Assembly (NCBI RefSeq): GCF_000719515.1
Contig: NZ_JOGR01000003.1
Coordinates: 1 to 64,000 of the forward strand
Length of the DNA: 64,000 bases
Direction of reading: 5' to 3'
Origin: Glycomyces sp. NRRL B-16210
GTDB lineage: Bacteria; Actinomycetota; Actinomycetes; Mycobacteriales; Micromonosporaceae
Shown: piece after piece, positions 8,979 through 17,244 of the stretch
Layout of the letters: each line of letters starts with the position of its first letter
How positions within the stretch are numbered: position 1 is the first letter of the stretch
The notes under the pieces: model-generated
Database searches by the model: none
Told to the model about the DNA's origin: nothing
Seen by the model: the letters and a program-made list of their open reading frames with translations, nothing else
Made by a program: the position numbers and the translations under genes

Positions 8979-9923
8979 ATGACTGTGAAAACCGAGACGC
9001 CCGCAGCGGCGTCGGCCGCGACGAAGCGGCCCCCCGCCCCCACGGCGCGCAAGAAGCGGTCATGGGTAGGACTCTGGTTCGTCCTGCCCTTCACCGCCTT
9101 CTACGCGCTCTTCCTGGTCTGGCCCACCTTCCTCGGCCTGTACTACTCCTTCACCGACAAGAGCCTCACCGGCAGGCCCGCCTCCTGGGTCGGACTCGAG
9201 AACTGGTCCGAGGCCTTCGGCGACGAACGCGCCTGGTCGGCCCTGTGGAACACCGCCGAGTTCACCCTGTACTCGACGCCGCCGCTGGTCGTCCTCGCGA
9301 TCGTCCTGGCCCTGCTGGTCAACCGCGCCCGCAAGCTCGGATGGTTCCTGCGGATGGCGTTCTTCGCGCCGTTCGTCGTGCCCGTCTCCGTGGTCACCAT
9401 GATCTGGATCTGGATCTACCAGCCCGACGGCGGCCTGCTCAACCACTACCTGCAACTGCTGGGGATCCAGGACGCGGCCGCGCCCACGATCTGGCTCCAG
9501 GGCGAGTCCACCGCCATGTGGTCGGTCGTCCTGACCACCGTGTGGTGGACGATGGGCTTCAACTTCCTGCTGTACCTCGCCGCGCTCCAGACGATCGACC
9601 CGAACGTCTACGAGGCCTCCAGCATCGACGGCGCCAGTTGGTGGCGCCAGCTGTGGCACATCACGCTGCCGCTGCTCAAGCGCACCACCGCGCTGGTCAT
9701 CGTCCTCCAGCTCATCGCCTCGCTGCGGATCTTCGACCAGATGTACCTCATGACCGGCGGCGGCCCCAACCGCGCCACCGAGGTCGCCATCCACTACATC
9801 TACATCGCCGGGTTCGAGGGCTACCGCATCGGCTACGCGTCGGCGCTGTCCTACGTGCTGTTCGTGCTCATCCTCATCGTCTCCATCGTCCAGTTCCGGC
9901 TGTTCTCCCGGAAGGAGGACTGA
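8979..9923 (+). CDS. Sugar ABC transporter permease (MalF type)
   Basis: This 314-residue inner-membrane permease has a basic, Ala/Pro-rich cytoplasmic N-terminus (about 25 residues) and six predicted TM helices starting at WVGLWFVLPFTAFYALFLVW. The EAA-type loop YEASSIDGASWWRQLWHITLPLL, which docks the ATPase, is intact. AGGA precedes ATG 8979. The gene starts 20 nt after the binding-protein stop and ends one base before the second permease, so the two are translationally coupled. Confidence 0.93.
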   Translation: MTVKTETPAAASAATKRPPAPTARKKRSWVGLWFVLPFTAFYALFLVWPTFLGLYYSFTDKSLTGRPASWVGLENWSEAFGDERAWSALWNTAEFTLYSTPPLVVLAIVLALLVNRARKLGWFLRMAFFAPFVVPVSVVTMIWIWIYQPDGGLLNHYLQLLGIQDAAAPTIWLQGESTAMWSVVLTTVWWTMGFNFLLYLAALQTIDPNVYEASSIDGASWWRQLWHITLPLLKRTTALVIVLQLIASLRIFDQMYLMTGGGPNRATEVAIHYIYIAGFEGYRIGYASALSYVLFVLILIVSIVQFRLFSRKED

Positions 9924-9924
9924 C

Positions 9925-10812
9925 ATGACCGCAGTGCAAGAGAAGTCCGCCGCCGCCCCGTCGGCGCGGCCCGAGGTCCGCCGGCGCCGCAAGCGCCCGA
10001 CGGTGGGCGCCGTCATCGTCTACATCGCCGCCGGCGCCCTGGCGGTGATGTGGCTGCTGCCGCTGCTGTGGGCGGTCTCGACCTCCCTGAAGTCCGAGAC
10101 CGAGGCGAGCCTCGGCCAGGACATCCACTGGATCCCCGAGACGTGGTCGCTGGAGGGGTACCGGACGCTGTTCGAACGCGGCGACCACCTCACCTGGATG
10201 ATCAACTCGACGATCGTCTCCACGATCGTGACCGTCCTGACGCTGGTGCTGTGCGTGCTCGCCGCGTACGGGTTCTCCCGGTTCGACTTCCCGGGCAAGA
10301 ACATCGTGTTCGGGGCGATCATCGCCGGGCTCATGGTCCCCGGTCAGGCGCTCATCATCCCGCTGTTCGACCTGGTCAACAGCCTGAAGCTGGCCGGGAC
10401 GTACTGGGGCCTGGCGCTGCCGCAGGTGGTCGCGCCGGTCATGGTGTTCATCCTCAAGCGGTTCTTCGACGCGATCCCGCGCGACTACGAGGAGGCCGCG
10501 AAGCTCGACGGGGCCGGGCACCTGCGGGTGCTGTGGAACGTGATCCTGCCGCTGTCGGGCCCGATCATGGCCGCGGTCGGGATCTTCACCTTCATCGGCT
10601 CCTGGAACAACTTCCTGTGGCCGCTGCTGGTGGCGACCGACCCGTCGATGATGACCCTCCCGGTGGGCCTGGGCGTCGTCTCGGGCGGTTACGGCCTGTT
10701 CTACGCCCAGAACATGGCCGCCGCGGTCCTCGGCGCGCTGCCGCTCTTGATCGTCTTCCTGATCTTCCAGAAGCAGATCGTCAAGGGCATCGCGGGCGTG
10801 GGCCTGAAGTAG
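9925..10812 (+). CDS. Sugar ABC transporter permease (MalG type)
   Basis: This 295-residue second permease of the importer has six predicted TM segments and the EAA loop EEAAKLDGAGHLRVLW. It would form a heterodimeric channel with the preceding permease. ATG 9925 follows the upstream stop by one base, and the ribosome-binding site GGAGG lies inside the upstream gene. The operon ends here at a strong hairpin. No ATP-binding subunit is encoded nearby, so a shared MsiK-like ATPase elsewhere is expected. Confidence 0.93.
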   Translation: MTAVQEKSAAAPSARPEVRRRRKRPTVGAVIVYIAAGALAVMWLLPLLWAVSTSLKSETEASLGQDIHWIPETWSLEGYRTLFERGDHLTWMINSTIVSTIVTVLTLVLCVLAAYGFSRFDFPGKNIVFGAIIAGLMVPGQALIIPLFDLVNSLKLAGTYWGLALPQVVAPVMVFILKRFFDAIPRDYEEAAKLDGAGHLRVLWNVILPLSGPIMAAVGIFTFIGSWNNFLWPLLVATDPSMMTLPVGLGVVSGGYGLFYAQNMAAAVLGALPLLIVFLIFQKQIVKGIAGVGLK

Positions 10813-10824
10813 CGTTCGCTCGGC

Positions 10825-10854
10825 AGCGGGGCCCGGCCGAAGCCGGGCCCCGCT
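10825..10854. terminator. Bidirectional terminator hairpin
   Basis: A perfect 13-bp GC-rich stem (10825-10837 with 10842-10854) with loop CGAA lies between the convergent ends at 10812 (+) and 10866 (-). Confidence 0.8.
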
Positions 10855-10865
10855 GTCGTGCGCGG

Positions 10866-11354
10866 CTACAGGGACCGTTCCCTGACCAGGCAGGAGGCCG
10901 GGCTGTAGCCGACGGTGTCGCCGTGCTGGACCCGGATCCAGGTGGTCTCCCATTGCAGGCCCGCGCAGCCGATCGTGCGCCCGCCCTCGGTGGTCGAGCA
11001 GGCCCCGTTGACGACGGTGTCGTCGTGCAGGCGCACGAGGCGGCGCGCGCCCATGTCGGTGTCGGTGAAGATCGAGACGCCGAAGGTGGCGTTCACGGTG
11101 TACTCGCACGAGAGCGACTGCTGCTCGGTCCAACCGTGGGAGAGGATCGCGCGCTGCGCGGCGACCGGGTGGGCGTCGGTGCCCGCGGCGCCCTCGCCCG
11201 GCGCGGCCGAGCTCTCGCCGTGCCTGGCGAGGGCGACGGCCACGACCATGATGGCCGCCGCGATCGCGAGGCGCACCAGGATCTTCTTGGTGATCGCCCA
11301 CGTGCTTCCGGCGGCGGACTTGAGCCCGCCCTTGACCCGAGTCATCGCTGACAT
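10866..11354 (-). CDS. Small membrane-anchored protein with an SH3-like C-terminus
   Basis: This 162-residue protein has a short basic N-terminus, one TM helix at about residues 23-42 and an extracytoplasmic domain with several cysteines. The C-terminal pattern WIRVQHGDTVGYSPASCLV resembles a bacterial SH3 (SH3b) fold, often used to bind cell-wall peptides; this is inference from a short stretch. The start is ATG 11354 (MSAMTRVKGG), with GGGGAG upstream. It is transcribed alone, convergent with the sugar operon. I do not recognise a named family. Confidence 0.7.
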   Translation of the reverse strand: MSAMTRVKGGLKSAAGSTWAITKKILVRLAIAAAIMVVAVALARHGESSAAPGEGAAGTDAHPVAAQRAILSHGWTEQQSLSCEYTVNATFGVSIFTDTDMGARRLVRLHDDTVVNGACSTTEGGRTIGCAGLQWETTWIRVQHGDTVGYSPASCLVRERSL

Positions 11355-11536
11355 GGCCGTACTCCCCCGTGCCTTCCGGCGGCCGCGTTCGGGCCGCCCG
11401 GTGGACGCCGGCGGTGCCCGGTGCGGGCCGGTGCCGGCGTCCACTTCAGGGTGCGGGCAGGCAGGGGCCGGGCGGGGGCGAACCGAGCAGAAACCGGCCC
11501 CACTGTCGTACTTACGACGTTGGGGTTCGCCCGGCC

Positions 11537-12499
11537 TCAGGAGTGCTGGACGACGACCTTGCCGAAGGCCTCGCCGGAGGCCAGGCGGCGTAGGGCCGCC
11601 TCGGCGTCGGCGAGGGCGTGGACCGAGTCGACGATCGGGCGGACCTCGCGCTCGGCGCAGAAGCGCAGGAGTTCGACGAATTCGTCACGGGTGCCCATGG
11701 TCGAGCCGAGGATCTCCAACTGCTTGAAGAAGACGTGCCGCAGGTCGACCTCGGCCGCGTGGCCGCCGGTGACGCCGCAGGTGACCAGGCGCCCGCCGGG
11801 TTTGAGGGACTTGATCGAGTGGGCCATGACGGGCGCGCCGACCGAGTCGACGACGACGTCGACGCGCTCGGGCAGCCGCGCGTCGGGCTCCACGGCGACC
11901 GCGCCGAGCTCGGCGGCCCGCTCGCGGCGCTCGGCGCTGCGGCCGGTGGCGTAGACGCGCAGGCCGAGGGCCTTCGCGAGGACGATCGCGGCGGTGGCGA
12001 CGCCGCCGCCGGTGCCTTGGACCAGGACCGCGTCGCCCTCGCGGGCCCTGCCGCGGACGGTGAGCATCCGCCAGGCGGTGAGGTAGGCCGTGGGCAGGCA
12101 GGCGGCCTCGGCCGCGCTCCAGCCCGCGGGGACCAGCAGGAGGTTCCGGACCGGGACCGCGACGTGCTCGGCGAGCGTGCCGGGGTGCAGTTCGGACAGG
12201 AGTGTCCGCTTGGGATCGAGGGTCTCGTCCGCGAGGGAGGCGTCGGCGATCACGGGGTAGACGACGGCGTGGCCGCCGTCGGCGGTGCGCACCACCGCGT
12301 CGGTGCCGAGGATCATCGGGCACTGGTCGGCGCGCAGCCCGACCCCGGCGAGGGACCAGAGGTCGTGGTGGTTGATCGAGGCGGCCACGAGGGGCGCTCG
12401 CGTCCACTCCTCGGGAACGGCCGGGGGTTCGATCTCGCCGACCTCCAGGGCCGCGAACGGGTCGTCGGGATTGACGTTGCGGGCGTAGGCGGCGAGCAT
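11537..12499 (-). CDS. Quinone reductase-like / medium-chain zinc-independent oxidoreductase
   Basis: This 320-residue member of the medium-chain dehydrogenase superfamily has an N-terminal GroES-like domain followed by a Rossmann fold, with VLVQGTGGGVATAAIVLAKALG binding NAD(P)H and VVDSVG and GGRLVTCGVTGG typical of the family. The zinc-binding Cys/His set of alcohol dehydrogenases is not evident, suggesting an NADPH:quinone or enoyl reductase role. ATG 12499 has GGAGG at ideal spacing. It is divergent from sodN across about 180 bp, so a stress-related link is possible but unproven. Confidence 0.85.
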   Translation of the reverse strand: MLAAYARNVNPDDPFAALEVGEIEPPAVPEEWTRAPLVAASINHHDLWSLAGVGLRADQCPMILGTDAVVRTADGGHAVVYPVIADASLADETLDPKRTLLSELHPGTLAEHVAVPVRNLLLVPAGWSAAEAACLPTAYLTAWRMLTVRGRAREGDAVLVQGTGGGVATAAIVLAKALGLRVYATGRSAERRERAAELGAVAVEPDARLPERVDVVVDSVGAPVMAHSIKSLKPGGRLVTCGVTGGHAAEVDLRHVFFKQLEILGSTMGTRDEFVELLRFCAEREVRPIVDSVHALADAEAALRRLASGEAFGKVVVQHS

Positions 12500-12678
12500 C
12501 GGGACTGACCTCCGGATATCGGGCCGCGGCGCGGCCTCGCATCGATTGCACTGTCCATCATGGTGTTCGACCTGGAATGTCGTCGTGTCATTAACTCTAG
12601 GGGCAGGCCCGGATCGGGGCTCCGGAGAGGTAGGGTCGGCGATGGAATCACACCCACTGGAAAGAAGCTGGAGGGGCA

Positions 12679-13089
12679 ATGTTCAAGCCTCTGTTCAAGC
12701 GGTTGCTGCCGCAGATCTCGGCTTCGGCTCACTGCGACCTGCCGTGCGGGGTCTACGACCCCGCCCAGGCCCGCATCGAAGCGGAGTCGGTCAAGGCCAT
12801 CAGCGAGAAGTACCAGGCCAACGAGGACCCGGAGTTCCGGACCCGCGCCCTGATCATCAAGGAGCAGCGCTCCAACCTGGTCAAGGAGCACCTGTGGGTG
12901 CTGTGGACCGACTACTTCAAGCCGCCGCACTTCGAGAAGTACCCGCAGCTGCACACGCTGGTCAACGAGGCGACGAAGCTCGCCGGGGCCTCCGGCTCCA
13001 AGGGCTCCGCCGACCCGAAGGTCGCCGAGGAACTGCTCGCCAAGATCGACCAGATCGCCGAGATCTTCTGGGAGACCAAGAAGGCCTAG
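12679..13089 (+). CDS. sodN: Nickel superoxide dismutase precursor
   Basis: This 136-residue precursor of Ni-SOD dismutates superoxide. A 17-residue propeptide (MFKPLFKRLLPQISASA) precedes the nickel-hook sequence HCDLPCGVYDP, so His18, Cys19 and Cys23 become His1, Cys2 and Cys6 after cleavage. The mature chain is the helical bundle that forms a hexamer in the family. Ribosome-binding site GGAGGGG precedes ATG 12679. A TAGGGT hexamer at 12631-12636 is a possible -10. The processing peptidase gene sodX, usually adjacent, is not next to it here. Regulation by the Nur repressor is known in Streptomyces but no operator was identified. Confidence 0.97.
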   Translation: MFKPLFKRLLPQISASAHCDLPCGVYDPAQARIEAESVKAISEKYQANEDPEFRTRALIIKEQRSNLVKEHLWVLWTDYFKPPHFEKYPQLHTLVNEATKLAGASGSKGSADPKVAEELLAKIDQIAEIFWETKKA

Positions 13090-13288
13090 GGCCGCTCGAC
13101 GGTCGCGAAGCGCCCGGTCCCGCATCCGGCGGGGCGGGGTGCTTCGCCGTTCAGGGGCCTCGGCTCGGGGTTTGCGGCGGGGTGGTCCGCGCGGCGGGGC
13201 CGATCGGATTATCCTTTGCAGCGGGGAGGCGCTCGGGTTCTCGGGCACCTCACGACGTTACGGACCCAGCTGGGTACGGGAAGTGGCG

Positions 13289-13750
13289 ATGCCGGTGAGC
13301 GATGAGCGCGAGGACGTGCTGCTGCTCGACGTGCCCTCGACGGGCGACTACCTGTCGGTCCTGCCGACCGCGACCGCGGCGGTGGCGACCCGGCTCGGGT
13401 TCTCGCTCGACGAGATCGAGGACCTGCGGGCGGCGGTGAACGCCGCCGTGGCGCTCCTGATCCCCGCCGCGAAGCAGGAGACGGGCCGCTCGCGGCCGCT
13501 GCGGCGCAAGACCGGCGGCGAGCCGCTGCGCTGCCGCCTGGAGGTGGGCAGCGAGACCCTCCAGATCGTGCTGAGCCGCCCGAAGGGCGCCCCGCTCCCC
13601 GACGCGGGCGCCTACCAGTGGCAGGTGCTCAGGGCCCTCACCGACGAGGTCGAATCGGAGGTCGAGAACGCCACGACCACGATCCGCATCCGCCAGCAGC
13701 GCCCGGCCACCGAGGCCGACACCGACACCGAGCGCCACCAGATCCACTGA
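13289..13750 (+). CDS. Anti-sigma-factor-like protein (RsbW/SpoIIAB-type ATPase fold)
   Basis: This 153-residue protein starts MPVSDEREDVLLLDVPSTGDYLSVL and carries a weak N-box-like helix (LDEIEDLRAAVNAAVALL), matching the GHKL anti-sigma regulatory family of actinobacteria. In relatives, such a protein holds a SigB/SigF-type sigma factor inactive until a STAS antagonist binds. GGGAAG precedes ATG 13289. No sigma gene follows: the next gene is whiB on the opposite strand. The C-terminus is Thr/Glu/Asp-rich. Family assignment is moderately sure; target unknown. Confidence 0.7.
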   Translation: MPVSDEREDVLLLDVPSTGDYLSVLPTATAAVATRLGFSLDEIEDLRAAVNAAVALLIPAAKQETGRSRPLRRKTGGEPLRCRLEVGSETLQIVLSRPKGAPLPDAGAYQWQVLRALTDEVESEVENATTTIRIRQQRPATEADTDTERHQIH

Positions 13751-13801
13751 GTGTCGTACCCCTGCGGCATGATCGAAGCGGTGGCCGACACCGGGCCGGG
13801 A

Positions 13802-13841
13802 AAGCTTGAAGGCCCGGCACGGGGCCGGGCCTACCAAGCTT
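13802..13841. terminator. Bidirectional terminator between the anti-sigma gene and whiB
   Basis: AGGCCCGGC (13810-13818) pairs with GCCGGGCCT (13824-13832), and the stem is prolonged by AAGCTTG (13802-13808) pairing with CAAGCTT (13835-13841) across a small internal loop. It lies between convergent genes. Confidence 0.8.
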
Positions 13842-13890
13842 CTGTTGTCGCAAATTCGAGGGATGGACTAAATCAAGGGATTGCGCGGCG

Positions 13891-14154
13891 TCAGCCGACG
13901 ACCTGGGTGGCGAGGGTGCGCAGCGCACCGGAGCGGCGCTTCAGTTCGCGTCGCTCGATCTCGCTCATGCCACCCCACACGCCCGCGTCCTGACCGCTCT
14001 CCAGCGCCCACCGCAGGCACTCCTCGGTCACGGGGCAGCGCCGGCAGACGTTCTTGGCCTGCTCGATCTGTACCAGTGCCGGACCGGTGTCCCCGATGGG
14101 GAAGAACAGCTCGGGGTCCTCGTCGCGGCAGATGGCCTCGTGGCGCCAATCCAT
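13891..14154 (-). CDS. whiB1: WhiB1-type iron-sulfur transcriptional regulator
   Basis: This 87-residue Wbl protein has the four [4Fe-4S] ligands Cys9, Cys37, Cys40 and Cys46 and the GVWGG turn at residues 58-62, followed by the basic C-terminal segment. MDWRHEAICRDEDPELFFP and RRCPVTEECLRWALESGQD closely match mycobacterial WhiB1, an essential NO-sensitive regulator that binds the primary sigma factor. The start is ATG 14154 with AAGGAG upstream; the TTG just before it is unlikely. In Mycobacterium whiB1 neighbours pdtaS, which is about 6 kb away here. A CRP-type site lies about 380 bp upstream. Confidence 0.93.
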   Translation of the reverse strand: MDWRHEAICRDEDPELFFPIGDTGPALVQIEQAKNVCRRCPVTEECLRWALESGQDAGVWGGMSEIERRELKRRSGALRTLATQVVG

Positions 14155-14945
14155 CAAAACTTCTCCTTGCTAGGCATCAAGCATCTTGCTTTCACGGTGT
14201 TATGAAGGTCGTGCGATTCGGGCGTGACGGACCGGTGTCCGTGTCCGGCGTTCGGGCCGCGCATCGCTCGTGCCGCTCCGCGTCCGCCGCATCGCGGCGG
14301 TCGCACCCTCGCGGGCGGCACAGCTGGGTGCTCGGGGCGGGACCCGTTTCCCGGCAAAGGGAATCGTTGTCACCGCGACTGCGGAGCGCTCTCGCATCAG
14401 CGACACTGCTGAACGCCAGGGCATCGGGGGCACACCCGCCTACAGCATCGAACGCCCAAGTGGCGGCCGAGCAAATCTACAGCTCCGCAAGCGACCGCTG
14501 CGACAGGTCCGCACCTCGACCCGGCTACCTTGTGAATACTTTCACAAGGCTGGGATTTGTCAAGGGTTCGACTCCGGAAATCATCTCGAAGTGAGTGAAC
14601 TCACCGCTCCACCTCGAAGAAGACTTGTGGAACTCGCTCCGCCGGACCGCCGGGATCCCTACCGCGGATCCTCGGAGCGGTCTCCGCCACACCCTCCCGA
14701 ACCCGAAAGACCGGGGTCGGTGACAGCGAGTCGAACCGGTTTGACACACTGGTACTCAAGGTTGGCCTACTTACCAGGCTCGTAAGTGCTGGCGAGTTGT
14801 GAATACCCACATAGTGCCGGTCAATACGCACCGAAAAAACGATATTCGGTTGTAAGTCTCACGCCGTCCCTGTAGGGATGGCGAAATCAACCTTGCCTGC
14901 TCACGAGCGAGTTGTCAACACCCGCTCTGAGGTTTTCCCAAGTTG
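14155..14945. other. Long non-coding region upstream of whiB1
   Basis: This 791-bp stretch is less GC-rich than the rest of the window and has no credible gene. It holds a CRP-type palindrome (14528-14549). On the minus strand there is a TTGACA (14563-14558) beside it and a TAGATT hexamer (14479-14474) that could be a whiB1 -10, placing the palindrome at about -70. Small inverted repeats lie at 14831-14850 and 14867-14878. An RNA gene or long whiB1 leader is possible. Confidence 0.45.
14528..14549. promoter_or_regulatory. CRP/FNR-type operator
   Basis: CCTTGTGA-N6-TCACAAGG is a perfect 8-bp inverted repeat with the exact TGTGA-N6-TCACA core of cAMP receptor protein sites. It is oriented toward whiB1, whose mycobacterial homologue is known to be controlled by CRP (Rv3676). 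Confidence 0.7.
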
Positions 14946-15899
14946 TTAGCAGGCCACCCGCAGTGCCTCCGGAACCGAGCCGAGTTCGACTTCCGTCCGC
15001 TCACCGAGGTAGTCCCCGTCGAGTTGGAAGGCCTGCGGCAGCGACGCGCGCAGCCGAATCCTGGAGAGATCGTGATGCGTCACGGCGTGTTTGCCGTCGG
15101 GTCCGTCTCGTCCCACCAGCAGTGAAGCGGCGGTTCGCGCGGCGTCCGACAGACCAAGTTTACGCAGAATCAGGACATCAAGTCCAGCATTAAAGGACGC
15201 CCGCGCGTTGAGATTCACCGGAAGGGTGCCCAGATAGGTCCACGGCGCGCAATTCTGGACCACGACCATCCCCGTCGACAGGTCGCTCTCTCCCGAGGAC
15301 AGCTCGACGTCGATCGAATCCCCTTCCACGCCATGCTCGTTGAGTTCGGCCATGACGGCGCGGGCGTAGTGGGCGCCGAGGTTGCGCTTCTTGCGGTACG
15401 ACTCGACCTTCTTGATGATCGACGCGTCCCAGCCGAGCCCGGCGCAGAAGGTGAAGTGGCGGTCGAGGCCCTCGCCGGTGGCGCGGCCCAGGCTCACCGT
15501 CCGCACGCGGGACTCCTCCAGGGCCGACACGATCGCCACCGAGGCCCTGCGGCGGTCCCAGGGCAGGCCCAGGGCCCGCGCGAAGACGTTCGTGGAACCG
15601 GCGGGGATCGGCGCGAACACCGGCGTCTCGGCCGCTGAGCGGCCCGCGGCCATGAGGCCGTTGACGACCTCGTTCACGGTGCCGTCCCCGCCGAGGCTCA
15701 GGACGACGTCGTAGGCCTCCTCGGCGCCGCGCTTGGCGAGCGTCTCGCCGTGGCCGCGCGAACGCGTCTGCTCCACCGTGAGATCGAGCACGTCGTCGAG
15801 TTTCTTGACCACCCAACGCGTGCGACGGCGCGAGCCGGTGGAGGCCTTCGGGTTCACGATGAGCAGACCACGCTGTGGCGCCGCTTTCAGGTCGCGCAT
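14946..15899 (-). CDS. Diacylglycerol kinase-family lipid kinase
   Basis: This 317-residue soluble lipid kinase of the DAGK catalytic family has LLIVNPKAS at its N-terminus, the nucleotide-binding SLGGDGTVNEVVNGLM near residue 70 and PAGSTNVFARALGLP. It phosphorylates a lipid alcohol such as diacylglycerol or sphingosine; the substrate in this organism is unknown. ATG 15899 sits 6 nt downstream of a TACGCT hexamer, so its mRNA is probably leaderless. It is divergent from a small membrane protein gene 32 bp away. Confidence 0.92.
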   Translation of the reverse strand: MRDLKAAPQRGLLIVNPKASTGSRRRTRWVVKKLDDVLDLTVEQTRSRGHGETLAKRGAEEAYDVVLSLGGDGTVNEVVNGLMAAGRSAAETPVFAPIPAGSTNVFARALGLPWDRRRASVAIVSALEESRVRTVSLGRATGEGLDRHFTFCAGLGWDASIIKKVESYRKKRNLGAHYARAVMAELNEHGVEGDSIDVELSSGESDLSTGMVVVQNCAPWTYLGTLPVNLNARASFNAGLDVLILRKLGLSDAARTAASLLVGRDGPDGKHAVTHHDLSRIRLRASLPQAFQLDGDYLGERTEVELGSVPEALRVAC

Positions 15900-15905
15900 A
15901 GGCGC

Positions 15906-15925
15906 AGCGTAGCCCGGGATACGCT
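15906..15925. promoter_or_regulatory. Mirror-image pair of -10 elements driving two divergent leaderless genes
   Basis: AGCGTA-GCCCGGGA-TACGCT places TACGCT on each strand, exactly 6 nt before ATG 15899 (-) and GTG 15932 (+). TANNNT hexamers 6-7 nt before a start codon mark leaderless promoters in actinobacteria. No -35 is needed in such promoters. Confidence 0.7.
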
Positions 15926-15931
15926 CGGCGT

Positions 15932-16384
15932 GTGAACGAAACCGATGCCGACATGGGCGCCGTCACCGAAACGCCCGGCGACGGCGACCGTCCGTGGACC
16001 CTCACCGCGGCCGCGGGCCTGTTCTGGCTCCTCGCAACGGGACTCGCCGCCGCCGGCGTATGGGGCCTGGTGCAGATCGTGATCGGGGAGGTCGACACCG
16101 CGGCCGGCGCGGCCGGCGTCGCGCTGATCGCCTGGCTCGCGGCGCTGTACTACTGGCACTTGGGGCGCAGTCTCATCCGCTCCCGCGACGTGGTCGCGCA
16201 GGCGGTGTTCCAGGCGCTGCTGTGGCTCCCGGTCGGGTACTACCTCAGGGAGGCCGCGCACCCGTACATGGGGATCGGGGCGTGGGCGCTCGCGGTCGCA
16301 CTGGTGGCGCTGGTGCTCTGCGGACCGACGCGGCGCGCGGTGGGATTCGGCGAGCGCAGGCCCTTCGGCGGCACCGAAGCGTAG
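15932..16384 (+). CDS. Four-helix integral membrane protein of unknown function
   Basis: This 150-residue protein has an acidic hydrophilic N-terminus of about 20 residues followed by four predicted TM helices (WTLTAAAGLFWLLATGLAAA, a second at about 56-74, then two more) and a short basic tail. The start is GTG 15932, the first base expected to be transcribed from the TACGCT -10. It shares its promoter region with the lipid kinase. I do not recognise the family; no catalytic motif is visible. Confidence 0.75.
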   Translation: MNETDADMGAVTETPGDGDRPWTLTAAAGLFWLLATGLAAAGVWGLVQIVIGEVDTAAGAAGVALIAWLAALYYWHLGRSLIRSRDVVAQAVFQALLWLPVGYYLREAAHPYMGIGAWALAVALVALVLCGPTRRAVGFGERRPFGGTEA

Positions 16385-16416
16385 CGGCGCAAGGGAAGGC
16401 GGGGGCGCGACGGCGG

Positions 16417-17244
16417 TCAGCCGGTCGGCTCGGCCGCTCGTTTCCCCGCCGGGCCTTCGTATGCGGCGGCTGCGGCGCGGCGCGCGATGAGGTCGATGAG
16501 TTCGGGGGCGGTGCCGATCGGCTCGCCGACGTGGACGACGCCGGCTTCGCGGGCCGAGGCGATCGCCTTGTCGCACAAGAGGCCCGGGGCGATGAAGTAG
16601 CAGACCGCGGCGATCGTGCGGGCGCCGCGCGAGCGCAGGTCCGCGACCGCGGCGGCGGGTGTGAGCCCCGGGCCGGAGGCGAATCCGGCCTCGCCGTGGA
16701 CGGTGAGCGGTGCGCGGCCGCTGCGGCGCAGGGCGAGTCGCCGGGCCGCCTCGGCGGCGATCTGTCGGACGTGGTCGCGGCCCGAGTCGACCCTGGTGCC
16801 GGCGGCGAGGACCACGAGGCCGTCGATGTCCTCGGGGAGGCCGCGGATCAGGGCGTCGGCGAGCGCCGGGTCGCCGACCGGTCGCCCTAGGGCCACTTGG
16901 AGACCCGGGCGGGCTTCTCGGGCGCGGCGGGCGACCTCGGGGAGGTCGGTGCGCGAGTGGTAGGCGTCGGTGAGCAGCAGCGGCAGCGCCACCGCTTCGC
17001 CGAAGCCGTTGTCGGCCAAGTCGGTGAGGACTTCGACTGGGTCGGGTTCGTTGAACTCCAGGAAGCCCGCGCGCGCTCCGGCCGTGCGCGCGATGGCGCG
17101 CACGGCCTCCGGGGAGCGCGGGTCGGGACTGCCGTGGGCGACCAGTACGACCGGTCGCGGCGGTCCCGAAGCTTCGGTCGGCGAAGCGGTCGGCGCGTCG
17201 GACCCGGCGAGGCCGCCGGGTCCGTGCGCCGAGAGGTCAGACAT
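16417..17244 (-). CDS. Sirohydrochlorin chelatase (CbiX/SirB-like)
   Basis: This 275-residue protein of the CbiX family has VVLVAHGSPDPRSPEAV in the first half (catalytic His in AHGS) and a second related half with VCYFIAPGLLCDKAI. It inserts iron into sirohydrochlorin to make sirohaem, the cofactor of the sulfite reductase encoded upstream in this operon. An N-terminal extension of about 28 Gly/Pro/Ser-rich residues precedes the domain. ATG 17244 overlaps the cysH stop by 8 nt, so translation is coupled. The mycobacterial counterpart (che1) follows cysH in the same way. Confidence 0.9.
   Translation of the reverse strand: MSDLSAHGPGGLAGSDAPTASPTEASGPPRPVVLVAHGSPDPRSPEAVRAIARTAGARAGFLEFNEPDPVEVLTDLADNGFGEAVALPLLLTDAYHSRTDLPEVARRAREARPGLQVALGRPVGDPALADALIRGLPEDIDGLVVLAAGTRVDSGRDHVRQIAAEAARRLALRRSGRAPLTVHGEAGFASGPGLTPAAAVADLRSRGARTIAAVCYFIAPGLLCDKAIASAREAGVVHVGEPIGTAPELIDLIARRAAAAAYEGPAGKRAAEPTG

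Noticed and set aside
12546..13298. Long frame overlapping sodN on the same strand
   Set aside because: Ni-SOD in the other frame is unmistakable; this frame has no motif.
14793..14812. Second TGTGAATACC-CACA motif resembling a CRP site
   Set aside because: The half-sites are two bases too close for a CRP dimer.
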